Below, piece after piece: positions 54,488-63,171 of a DNA stretch of 64,000 bases. Within the stretch, counting starts at the first letter, position 1. Every line of letters starts with the position of its first letter. A model generated the notes under the pieces. That model made no database searches, was not told the origin of the DNA, and saw only the letters and a program-made list of their open reading frames with translations. The translations under genes were made by a program, and so were the position numbers. Origin of the DNA: Burkholderiales bacterium RIFCSPLOWO2_02_FULL_57_36 (GTDB lineage Bacteria; Pseudomonadota; Gammaproteobacteria; Burkholderiales; Burkholderiaceae_D); contig MESE01000001.1 of NCBI GenBank assembly GCA_001770855.1, positions 248,001 to 312,000 on the forward strand, written 5' to 3'.

Positions 54488-55060
54488 TTAGTGTACGCAG
54501 TCGGCACACCATCCCTTGATGGTGAGTTCGATATCGTGGCTTTGAAAGCCGTCTCCAAGTGTCAATTGGAGTTCGCCTTGCAACTGCCGGCGCAGCGCCA
54601 ATTGCCGCTCGGCGGCCCCGGACAAAGTGCCCGGCGTCGACTCCGTGCCGCTTCGTTCAAGGCAGAAAACCTTGGCGCAACGGGTACATTTGAAATGCCC
54701 GTGCTGATGTTGTGCGGGCTGAAATTCGGCATGCGATGCATTTTCATGCGCCGCTTGGTCGGTTCCGGCACTGTAACGGAATATACGGTCGTCGCCGGCA
54801 ATCTTGTGTGCCAGCCGGGCTTCGATCAGGCAGTCGAGCGCCCGATACAGGGTTACCCGATCCATATCGGCAAAGGTGTCTTGCACTTCATGGTGTGAAA
54901 AGGCCCGGTTTGCGCCCAGCAACGCAGCCAACACCTTTACCCGCGCCTTCGTAATACGTACTGACGCGCGGCGCAACTGGATTTCCGCCAGGGCTCGTGT
55001 GGCGGGAGCGCCTTCTGATTGATTATTGCGCGACTTGGCCGCAATTGATTTGGCTTTCAT
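54488..55060 (-). CDS. zur: Fur-family metal regulator, probable Zur
   Basis: A 190-residue repressor. An N-terminal winged-helix region (RITKARVKVLAALLGANRAFSHHEVQDTF, then DRVTLYRALDCLIEARLAHKI) is followed by a metal-binding dimerisation part with FKCTRCAKVFCLE and a C-terminal CADCVH, the paired cysteines of the structural zinc site. A basic N-terminal tail of about 35 residues precedes the fold. Zur rather than Fur is preferred because the downstream partner is a zinc-chaperone GTPase. The frame is open to 55120, but this would overlap the operator; the ATG at 55060 is used. Confidence 0.85.
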   Translation of the reverse strand: MKAKSIAAKSRNNQSEGAPATRALAEIQLRRASVRITKARVKVLAALLGANRAFSHHEVQDTFADMDRVTLYRALDCLIEARLAHKIAGDDRIFRYSAGTDQAAHENASHAEFQPAQHQHGHFKCTRCAKVFCLERSGTESTPGTLSGAAERQLALRRQLQGELQLTLGDGFQSHDIELTIKGWCADCVH

Positions 55061-55102
55061 TTTCGTGCAATGGGAAATTCGAATTTGGGGGATTATGCAG
55101 TA

Positions 55103-55121
55103 TTTGCAATAGAGTTGCAAA
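55103..55121. promoter_or_regulatory. Candidate Zur-type operator upstream of the zur-like gene
   Basis: TTTGCAA (55103-55109), TAGAG, TTGCAAA (55115-55121): a perfect 7-bp inverted repeat with 5-bp spacing, ending 43 bp before the start codon, where an auto-repressor would bind. Its core matches the palindrome at 52160-52178. Confidence 0.6.
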
Positions 55122-55193
55122 ATTCATCTTCGAGAAAACCAGTGTATCCGGTTAGATGCGCCGCATTTGAACGATATGCCGGCAAATCCTGCC

Positions 55194-56165
55194 TTATTCG
55201 CAACGCTTTTTCGCGCGCGGATGCGCGGCATCGTATACCTGCGCCAATCTCTGAAAATCGAGCGAGGTGTATACCTGTGTTGCCGCGATTGATGCGTGTC
55301 CAAGCATTTCCTGCACGGCGCGCAAGTCGCCGGACGATTGCAATACATGCGAAGCGAATGAGTGCCGCAACACATGCGGATGCACGTCCGCGGGAATGCC
55401 GAGCGCCTGCGCATGCGCTTTCAGGCGCGTTTGCACCACGCGTGGCGACATGCGCTTGCCTCGGTCGGTAAGGAACAACGCGAACCGATCATTGTCGGAA
55501 CTGCGCTCCAGGAGCGTCGACCGGATGGCAAGCCAATCCTTCACGGCACGCAGTGCCGGCTGTCCAACCGGTATGCTGCGCATCTTGCTGCCTTTGCCGG
55601 TGACCGTTACTTCAGATGCATCAAAGTCGATCCATCCCGCTGACACATGATCAGCTTCCCGGCTATAACGAGCATCCAGTCCGACCAGTTCGGACACGCG
55701 CAGACCGCTGGAATAAAGCAGCTCGAACATTGCGCGATTGCATTGCTGGGATGCGGAGTCCGGGTTTTTGCCGGGATGTGTTTTCGACACAAGCCGCACT
55801 GCGTCATCTGCGGCGAGTGCTTTCGGGAGAGGCTTACTGCGCTTCGGCGCCTTGATGCCATCGACCGGGTTTGATGCAAGTGCGGTTTGTCCTGACAGCC
55901 AATTGAAGAATCCGCGCCACGACGATAGCTTGCGCGCGATTGAGCGAGGATTTAATCCTTTCGCATGCAACTGCGAAGCAAGGCGGCGAATATGAAAATG
56001 GGTAATCGACGGGAGCGCAAAATTGCCGCCCAGCGTATCGGCAAATACCAACAGTTCGGCCAGATCACGTCCGTAACCTGAGAGAGTATGCGGCGACAGC
56101 TTGCGTTGCGTCTTCAGGCTATCGAGATAGCCGCCAATATAAGCATGATTCTCTTCAATGCTCAC
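55194..56165 (-). CDS. xerC: Tyrosine recombinase XerC
   Basis: A 323-residue site-specific recombinase that resolves chromosome dimers at dif with XerD. The N-terminal SAM-like core-binding domain (about 1-105) is followed by the catalytic domain. Catalytic residues are the Arg of SGLRVSELVGLD, the Lys of VTGKGSKMRSIPVG, the HxxR of HVLRHSFASH, the His of LGHASI and the Tyr nucleophile of TQVYTSLD. Context (dapF, DUF484, xerC) is the standard one and distinguishes it from phage integrases. It starts nine bases after DUF484. Confidence 0.95.
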   Translation of the reverse strand: MSIEENHAYIGGYLDSLKTQRKLSPHTLSGYGRDLAELLVFADTLGGNFALPSITHFHIRRLASQLHAKGLNPRSIARKLSSWRGFFNWLSGQTALASNPVDGIKAPKRSKPLPKALAADDAVRLVSKTHPGKNPDSASQQCNRAMFELLYSSGLRVSELVGLDARYSREADHVSAGWIDFDASEVTVTGKGSKMRSIPVGQPALRAVKDWLAIRSTLLERSSDNDRFALFLTDRGKRMSPRVVQTRLKAHAQALGIPADVHPHVLRHSFASHVLQSSGDLRAVQEMLGHASIAATQVYTSLDFQRLAQVYDAAHPRAKKRCE

Positions 56166-56174
56166 CGGCCAAGG

Positions 56175-56843
56175 CTAGTCAAGCAGGCAGGTCAGCGCTG
56201 CACTGGTGGTATCGCCGATCTTGATCAGGAAATCGGTTGCCATGTCCGCCGAAAAACGTTCAGGGTCGGGCGAGCCCAGGACCAGCAGTCCGAATGCGTT
56301 GATTTCTGGGTCTGTTCGCAGCGGCAGGATCGCGACCGATTGCATCGACGCGCCATCTTCAAGCCAGGACGCTGCCTCAAAATCATTGTTCGGGCCGCAG
56401 AACGGCATGTTCAAGCCATTTGAAAAAAGTCGCGCATCCTCTGAAACTTCGGCGGCGAACCATGTGTGCGAAAACTCTTCTGCAGCTCCCCAGATGCGCA
56501 ATGTCGCCTGCGGCACCGAAAATATTGTCTGCAATCCGTCAATCAGCACGTACGGTAAATCGACGTCATTACGCGCCAATAATAATGTGCGGGTCCAGGC
56601 TTGGAATTTTTCGGTAATCGCATCGTTTCCCTGAGCCACGCGTATCAGTTCTGCAAACCGCAAGTCCAACCCCTTGATCTTCTCACGCAATACTTCCATT
56701 TGCCTTTCTTGCAGGGAGATGGTTCGCCCCCCGATCGGACTGGTCAACTTAAGCTTTGAGATAAGCTCAGCGTGTTCTTCAAAGAAGTGAGGATTGTCTG
56801 CCAGGAAGCGAGCGACCGCGTTTGAATCAAGTTGAACAGTCAT
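56175..56843 (-). CDS. DUF484 family protein
   Basis: A 222-residue cytoplasmic protein with a GAF-like fold. Motifs are VARFLADNPHFFEEHAELISKLKL, GRTISLQERQMEVLREKIKGL and the C-terminal GLLVLGSPDPERFSADMATDFLIKIGD. It is nearly always found between dapF and xerC, which suggests a role with cell-wall or chromosome-dimer functions, but none is proven. The gap to dapF is 220 bp, larger than usual, and no feature is recognised in it. Confidence 0.92.
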   Translation of the reverse strand: MTVQLDSNAVARFLADNPHFFEEHAELISKLKLTSPIGGRTISLQERQMEVLREKIKGLDLRFAELIRVAQGNDAITEKFQAWTRTLLLARNDVDLPYVLIDGLQTIFSVPQATLRIWGAAEEFSHTWFAAEVSEDARLFSNGLNMPFCGPNNDFEAASWLEDGASMQSVAILPLRTDPEINAFGLLVLGSPDPERFSADMATDFLIKIGDTTSAALTCLLD

Positions 56844-57063
56844 ATTTTATGTATGCAAAAATCGATAGTAATAAAGCGCGGCCGAGCGGCGAAAATGATT
56901 GCCGGAACCTATGTGATTCTAACCGACAAAAGCATTCGGATATACGGGATCTTGAATCCGTTGCCGCGTGATTAGGAAAGTAGGATTAAGTATTTAACGG
57001 GTTGAAAAATGGGGATAACGATTTGCTATCGACCAGAACCTGCACGGTCAGCACAAAAGCAAT

Positions 57064-57915
57064 TCAGATTTCGATTTGACCCTCAAACACGCTGACTGCC
57101 GGACCGGTAAGCATGACCGATGAACTGCCCTCCGCCCATGCGATTGACAACTGGCCGCCGCGCGTGTCGACCTTGACCGGTGAATCGAGCAAGCCGCGGC
57201 GAATACCCACCGCAACGGCCGCGCAGGCTCCTGTACCGCAAGCCAGCGTTTCGCCTGCGCCGCGTTCAAACACCCGCAGCTTGATGTGGTGGCGTCCGAC
57301 AATTTGCATGAAGCCGGCGTTGACACGTTTTGGAAAACGGCGATGGGTTTCAATCAGCGGCCCCAATGTCGCGACTGGCGCCGCCGCACAATCGTCAACC
57401 AATTGCACTGCATGCGGATTGCCCATCGATACCACAGAGATGGGTACGATCGTGCCATCGACATCGAGTGGCCAGACGGCGCCGCTGCCGCTAGACTCAC
57501 ATTGCAAGCCGTTGGTGTCGAATGGAATGCGTTCCGGCTCCCATATCGGCGCTCCCATATCGACAGTCACCATGCCGTCCGCTTCAAGTGTCAATTCGAT
57601 GATTCCGGCAAGGGTCTCGACCTTGATTGCACGCTTGTCCGTCAAACCCTTTTCCGTAACAAATTTCACGAATGCGCGCGCGCCGTTGCCGCATTGCTCT
57701 ACTTCTCCGCCATCGGCGTTGTAAATGCGGTAACGAAAGTCAACGGTGGAAGATTGCGGCTTTTCGACCACCAATATCTGGTCCGCGCCGACGCCGAAGC
57801 GCCGGTCGGCAAGCAACTTCCATTGCGCTGGCGTGAAATCGATGTGTTGATTGATTGCATCAATCACAACGAAGTCGTTGCCTGCGCCATGCATTTTAGT
57901 GAATTGGACTTTCAT
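57064..57915 (-). CDS. dapF: Diaminopimelate epimerase
   Basis: A 283-residue cofactor-free epimerase that interconverts LL- and meso-diaminopimelate for lysine and peptidoglycan. The two catalytic cysteines are in [13 protein letters not shown] and [16 protein letters not shown]. The conserved [15 protein letters not shown] start and MGNPHAV are present. TATAAT reads on the minus strand at 57923-57928, only eight bases before the ATG, so the message could be very short-leadered. The gene leads the dapF-DUF484-xerC group. Confidence 0.96.
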   Translation of the reverse strand: MKVQFTKMHGAGNDFVVIDAINQHIDFTPAQWKLLADRRFGVGADQILVVEKPQSSTVDFRYRIYNADGGEVEQCGNGARAFVKFVTEKGLTDKRAIKVETLAGIIELTLEADGMVTVDMGAPIWEPERIPFDTNGLQCESSGSGAVWPLDVDGTIVPISVVSMGNPHAVQLVDDCAAAPVATLGPLIETHRRFPKRVNAGFMQIVGRHHIKLRVFERGAGETLACGTGACAAVAVGIRRGLLDSPVKVDTRGGQLSIAWAEGSSSVMLTGPAVSVFEGQIEI

Positions 57916-58150
57916 GCTCGATATTATAGTCTGCAGCTCTCACCAGGCGCTCAGGTTCGCCAACCAGCAGCGAAATGATGGACAAATCGGCAAGAATAAT
58001 CTTCAGATTGAGGGCGATGGTGCTCTGCGATACAACGCACTTCGCCTTGACACTTTCCTTGCGGCAATATTTAATCAAATCTAGTAGTTCGTCACGCTTC
58101 GATTTGCGGAAATTTAGACCGTTCCGGTCCGGATATTACGAAAGAGCGTG

Positions 58151-61100
58151 ATGACTGTCGAAAACAGTGGGATAGATAAAATGATTCAACCAAAATCGGC
58201 CGCTGATCTTCAGTCCGTGCCGTATATGCATGGCAAGTATCAAATCATTGAAGAAATCAATAACAGCACTAATGCAAGGATCTATCGCGCGCTTCGCGTC
58301 TCAGACGGCAGATCCGTCATCTTGAAAATTCATCAGGAAAACTTTGCCGGACGAGAAAATTTCAATCGCAACAGGAACGAACTGGAAATAGTTCAGGCCA
58401 TCAACGGCTCAAGAGTGATCCGCTGTTTCGGATCAGAGCAATTCTCCGATTCGACGATGCTGGTAATGGAAGATATCGGCGGCCGCTCGCTTTGCGACTT
58501 GATGAAGGATGGTCTGCTCTCCATGGCGCAAACACTTCTTTACGGCAGCTGGATCGCTGAAGGACTAGACCAGATTCATTCTTCTAGCATCATTCACAAG
58601 GACATTAGTCCCCACAATATTATCGTGAATGAAAAGACCCGTGAACTCAAAATCATCGATTTCGACCATTCGATGATTCTGTCGCGCGAACAGCAGTTGC
58701 TGGTCAATCCGAGTATTCTCGCCGGCACACTTGCTTATATGTCGCCGGAGCAAACGGGCCGAATGAATCGCACCATCGACTATCGAAGCGACTATTATTC
58801 TTTCGGTGCGACGCTGTACCAGATGTTGACCGGAACGCCGCCATTCGTCGCCGAAGATCCTCTGGACCTGGTTCACATGCATATTGCCAGGCAGGTGCTG
58901 CCGCCTTGTGAAGTCGACGCAGGCATACCGCAGGCGGTGTCCGATATTGTGATGAAACTTTTGTCGAAAAATGCAGAAGATCGGTATCAGAGCGGCTGGG
59001 GCATCATGGCCGATCTGGAGGAATGCCTTGTCCAATGGAATGCCAACAAGACGATCAAACAGTTTGCGCTGGCACAACATGACAGACCGCACAAATTCCA
59101 GATTCCGCAAAAATTGTATGGGCGGGAAATCGAAGTCCAAGCCTTGCTCGAAAAATTCGATAAAGTCGCGCAAGGCAGTCGTGAAATAATTTGCGTGGCC
59201 GGCTATTCCGGAATCGGAAAAACTTCTCTGGTACGAGAAGTTTACAAATCGATTACCGCAAGCCACGGCTATTTCATTGCAGGCGAGTTCAATCAATTTC
59301 AGCGAGCCACTCCTTTCAGTGCACTACTCGATTCGCTACGCGATTTGATCAAGCAGGTGTTGACTGAAAATGAAGAGCAACTGGATTATTGGCGAGTGCG
59401 GTTGCAGAAGGCACTCGGATCCAACGGACAGCTCATCATCAACGCATTGCCGGATCTTGAGATCATTCTCGGTCCGCAGCCGGCGATACCGAAGTTGGAG
59501 CCGGCCGAGACGCAAAACAGGATCAATCTGGTTTTCCGCGATTTCATATTGGTATTTTGTCAACCCAATCATCCACTGGTGATATTTCTGGATGATCTGC
59601 AATGGATCGATTCTGCATCCTTGAAATTTCTGGGTTACTTGCTCGCGGATGAGTCGATGTGCCATTTGATGGTCATTGGCACTTATCGCGATAACGAAGT
59701 GGATCAGACGCATCCATTGATGAGCACGCTGAACAAACTCAAAAAATCAGGTATTGCAATTGATACCTTGATGCTCAAGCCGCTTACATTCGAGCATGTC
59801 AGTCAGCTTGTCTTCGATACACTGCACTGTTCGGCAATCGAAGGCGAGGCGCTGGCAACTCTGCTAGTCGAGAAGACTGATGGAAATCCGTTCTTCATTG
59901 AGGAATTCCTGAAGTCGCTGGATTCGGAAAATCTGCTTTCCTTCAACTCAAACCGGCGACGCTGGGAATGGGACATGGAGCGGATTCGTGCGTGCGGAAT
60001 CACCGACAATGTCGTCGATCTGATGACGGCCAAGCTGGAACGATTGAACCCTGATACCCGGCGTATCGTGTTGCTTGCAGCATGCCTTGGAAATAGATTC
60101 GATATCTTGACCCTGGCGACGATCTATCGGCAAACGGTGAAAAATTCCATGGCGGCGATAATGCAAGCGCTGCACTGGGGACTGCTCAATCCGGCCGGGC
60201 CTTCTTCCGACTGGCTGCCTGGCAGGGAGATTGATGAACGTGATGCGTCCGGAATCGAATGCCGGTTTTCGCATGATCGCGTGCAGCAGGCTGCCTATGG
60301 TTTAATTCCCGACGATGAAAAACCGGCGCTTCACAAGTTGATCGGCGAACTGCTGGTGGCGAATACGCCGCGAAAGGATTTCGACAAAAAGATTTTCGAT
60401 ACTGTCACGCACCTGAGCTATGGTGCGCCGCTGATCAGCGATGAGCATGAGAAAAAATCACTGGTGAAGCTTGCGCTGAGGGCGGCAAAGATAGCCAAGT
60501 ATTCCGGTGCATACGATGCCGCGTTCGGCTTCTTGAAAGTCGGGCTCAAGGTGATGCCAGACGACGAATGGCAACGCGATTATTCGCTGGCATTCGAGTT
60601 GTACGCGGCAGCCGTGGATGCGGCGCATCTCAGCGGAAATTTCACTGAAATGGAGCCCGTGATCGAAGTCGCACTTGCACATGCCGCAAATCCGATCGAC
60701 AAAATAAGAATCTACGAAATCAGAATTGCCGTGGAGACCAGCCAGGGGCGACTTGCTGCAGCAATTGCGCTCGGGCTGGAAGCTCTTCGCTTGGCCGGAA
60801 TATATCTGCCATCAAGGCCGTCACGGATACATGTGATTTGGTATGCGGTCAGGGTCAAACTGGCGATGATCGGCAAAGACGACGAGGTGCTGCTCAATGC
60901 CGCAGACATGCCGGACCCTCTGACGATTGCCCGTCGGCGCTTGCTCGGCGGAATCGGACATGCCGCATTCGCGGCGAATCCGAAGCTGTTCGCCATCGGA
61001 ATCTTTGAATCTCTCAGATTAACCTTGAAACAGCCCAATACGCGCACAAGCGCATCGATCTATGCCGCGTACGGCGCTCTTTTATGCGGAATATTGAACG

Positions 61101-63169
61101 ACATTGAGGTTGGCAACCGCTTCGGCGCACTGGCACTCCGCCTCGCCGACAAACTTGGGCAGGAAAAAGACACCTTGCAGACGCGCTACTTGGTGAATGC
61201 CCATGTCCGGCATTGGAAAGAGCCGGTGCGCGACCTGCTTTCCTGCTATACAGGCGATTATCAGCACAGCCTGGAGATGGGCGATCTGGGAAGTGCTGCC
61301 CATAATGCAGTGATTTATTGCTATATGTCTTTCCATTGCGGCCGAGAGCTTGATGCTCTCGATGATGATTTCTTAAAGTACAACGCCGCTCTTAAAACCC
61401 TGCTGCACCAGCCGCGGTGGCATGTTGTCAACGCGCTATTTCACCAGGCTGCTTCAAATATGCGGGGTATCGGCGGCGACCCCTGCAGTCTTTCAGGCGA
61501 CAAGGAAGAAGTGCTGAAAAAATGGATGACGACCAAACAGGGAACAGCACTGCATACCTTTTATTTTTTAAAACAGTATCTGTGTTATCACTTCGGCCGC
61601 CATGACGAATCGATCCGGTTTTCCGACAAGGCAAAGCCATTTGCGTTCGCTATATTGGGTTCAGTGACCAATCCGATCGCCGTGTTTTATGACTCCTTGG
61701 CGCGGATTGCCATTTGGCGAACAGCGGATCCGGTACGGCCGCGCGCGCTTTTGCGCGCGGTTGGACGCAATCAAAAGAAAATGAAAAAATGGGCGCATCA
61801 TGGAGCGGCAAACCACCTGCATAAATATCTGCTGGTTGCTGCCGAGTTCGAAGGCATCAGGGGCAATGAACTCAATGCGATCAATCTCTATGAAAAAGCG
61901 ATTCATCATGCGAGGAAAAGCGGCTACCTGCAGGAAGAGGCATTAGCCAACGAACTCGCGGCAAAGTTTCATTTTGCACTCGACAGAAGCGGTGTGGCCA
62001 CTACGTATCTGCGCCAGGCGTGGCACTGCTATAAGCAGTGGGGCGCCGCCGCAAAGCTGGAAGAGCTGGAGCGCATCTATCCGCAACTGGCCGGCCAAAA
62101 GGAGCCGAGCTCGCTCAACACCTCATTGACAACAGGCATATCGTCGCTGACCTTCGATCTCCAGGCATTGATGAAGGCGCTCAAGAATATCGCGCAAGAA
62201 AAAACGCATAGCCAATTGGTTGAGAAAACCATCATGGCTGCAATGGAGTGTGCGGGGGCGGATTGCGGTTTGTTGATCCTTCGCAAGACCACGGATAGCC
62301 TTTTTGTCGAGGCCGAGGTTTCTGCGGATCATACAAAACCGAAGATTCTGCAATCGATCCCTCTTGCCGAAGCCGGGAACGTTTCCCAGTCCGTGGTTAA
62401 TTATGTGAAGAGAACGCAGAGAAGCGTCGTGATCAACGATGCTCTCGGTTCCCAGGATACGGTGCCCGGCCTGCGTCAAGATCCATATATCAAGATCAAG
62501 CGGGTCAAGTCCGTGCTTTGTATTCCGTTGATGACCGGTACTGCGAATGAAGGCGGCGAATTGACCGGCTTGCTTTATCTTGAAAACAATAAGGCGAACA
62601 ATGCCTTCGACGAGCAGCGATTAGGGGCATTGGAGATTATTTGCCTGGCGGCCGCAGGCCGGCTCGAATTATCGCGTAAAGCCATGACTGATGGCCTGAC
62701 CAACCTTTTCAATCACGACGCGTTCCAAAGCATGTTGAAAAAGGAGTTCTCAGTATCTGCACGCACGCGGCGCAAAGTTTCGGTCGTCCTGATCGATATC
62801 GATCACTTCAAGAAATTCAATGATACTTGGGGTCATCAAGTCGGAGACATGGTGCTGCGAATGGTTGCCGACCGATTCAAGGAATCATGCCGGCAATCAG
62901 ACATCGTCGCCCGCTACGGTGGAGAGGAAATGGTGGCGATTCTGCCGGATACCGATCAGCCGCTTGCCGCGATTGTGGCCGAGCGAATCAGAGCCAATAT
63001 CGAAGCGGCGGAGATACAGTATCAGGGTACGATGCTGAAAGTGACAGTGAGCCTTGGCGTGTCCACCATCACGTCCGATATCAAAGACCCCGCGATGCTC
63101 ATCAAGGCCGCGGATGCGGCACTTTATCGATCGAAGGAACAAGGGCGAAACCAGGTTTGCATTGGATGA
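58151..63169 (+). CDS. Giant kinase-like / AAA-type ATPase / GAF / diguanylate cyclase protein
   Basis: A 1672-residue cytoplasmic signalling protein. Residues 25-300 are a Ser/Thr-kinase-like domain: VILK lysine at about 59, catalytic loop HKDISPHN at about 149-156, then DFD where DFG is normal, and GTLAYMSPEQTGRMNR. Residues about 325-650 are an AAA/MalT-like ATPase (Walker A GYSGIGKTS, Walker B LVIFLDDLQWID). A helical TPR-like scaffold runs to about 1320. A GAF-like domain (about 1360-1490) and a C-terminal GGDEF domain (about 1505-1672) follow. The cyclase site is RYGGEEM and the I-site RQSD is five residues upstream, so c-di-GMP synthesis with product inhibition is expected. Relatives often end in a histidine kinase instead. 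A GTG at 58148 is the alternative start. It converges on the acyltransferase gene, two bases apart. Confidence 0.93.
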   Translation: MTVENSGIDKMIQPKSAADLQSVPYMHGKYQIIEEINNSTNARIYRALRVSDGRSVILKIHQENFAGRENFNRNRNELEIVQAINGSRVIRCFGSEQFSDSTMLVMEDIGGRSLCDLMKDGLLSMAQTLLYGSWIAEGLDQIHSSSIIHKDISPHNIIVNEKTRELKIIDFDHSMILSREQQLLVNPSILAGTLAYMSPEQTGRMNRTIDYRSDYYSFGATLYQMLTGTPPFVAEDPLDLVHMHIARQVLPPCEVDAGIPQAVSDIVMKLLSKNAEDRYQSGWGIMADLEECLVQWNANKTIKQFALAQHDRPHKFQIPQKLYGREIEVQALLEKFDKVAQGSREIICVAGYSGIGKTSLVREVYKSITASHGYFIAGEFNQFQRATPFSALLDSLRDLIKQVLTENEEQLDYWRVRLQKALGSNGQLIINALPDLEIILGPQPAIPKLEPAETQNRINLVFRDFILVFCQPNHPLVIFLDDLQWIDSASLKFLGYLLADESMCHLMVIGTYRDNEVDQTHPLMSTLNKLKKSGIAIDTLMLKPLTFEHVSQLVFDTLHCSAIEGEALATLLVEKTDGNPFFIEEFLKSLDSENLLSFNSNRRRWEWDMERIRACGITDNVVDLMTAKLERLNPDTRRIVLLAACLGNRFDILTLATIYRQTVKNSMAAIMQALHWGLLNPAGPSSDWLPGREIDERDASGIECRFSHDRVQQAAYGLIPDDEKPALHKLIGELLVANTPRKDFDKKIFDTVTHLSYGAPLISDEHEKKSLVKLALRAAKIAKYSGAYDAAFGFLKVGLKVMPDDEWQRDYSLAFELYAAAVDAAHLSGNFTEMEPVIEVALAHAANPIDKIRIYEIRIAVETSQGRLAAAIALGLEALRLAGIYLPSRPSRIHVIWYAVRVKLAMIGKDDEVLLNAADMPDPLTIARRRLLGGIGHAAFAANPKLFAIGIFESLRLTLKQPNTRTSASIYAAYGALLCGILNDIEVGNRFGALALRLADKLGQEKDTLQTRYLVNAHVRHWKEPVRDLLSCYTGDYQHSLEMGDLGSAAHNAVIYCYMSFHCGRELDALDDDFLKYNAALKTLLHQPRWHVVNALFHQAASNMRGIGGDPCSLSGDKEEVLKKWMTTKQGTALHTFYFLKQYLCYHFGRHDESIRFSDKAKPFAFAILGSVTNPIAVFYDSLARIAIWRTADPVRPRALLRAVGRNQKKMKKWAHHGAANHLHKYLLVAAEFEGIRGNELNAINLYEKAIHHARKSGYLQEEALANELAAKFHFALDRSGVATTYLRQAWHCYKQWGAAAKLEELERIYPQLAGQKEPSSLNTSLTTGISSLTFDLQALMKALKNIAQEKTHSQLVEKTIMAAMECAGADCGLLILRKTTDSLFVEAEVSADHTKPKILQSIPLAEAGNVSQSVVNYVKRTQRSVVINDALGSQDTVPGLRQDPYIKIKRVKSVLCIPLMTGTANEGGELTGLLYLENNKANNAFDEQRLGALEIICLAAAGRLELSRKAMTDGLTNLFNHDAFQSMLKKEFSVSARTRRKVSVVLIDIDHFKKFNDTWGHQVGDMVLRMVADRFKESCRQSDIVARYGGEEMVAILPDTDQPLAAIVAERIRANIEAAEIQYQGTMLKVTVSLGVSTITSDIKDPAMLIKAADAALYRSKEQGRNQVCIG

Positions 63170-63171
63170 TC

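Noticed and set aside
55194..56165. Integrase of a mobile element
   Set aside because: The context dapF-DUF484-xerC and the absence of attachment repeats or phage genes mark it as the chromosomal XerC.
58151..63169. Histidine kinase at the end of the giant protein
   Set aside because: No HisKA or HATPase motifs are seen; the C-terminus is a clear GGDEF domain with GGEEM.
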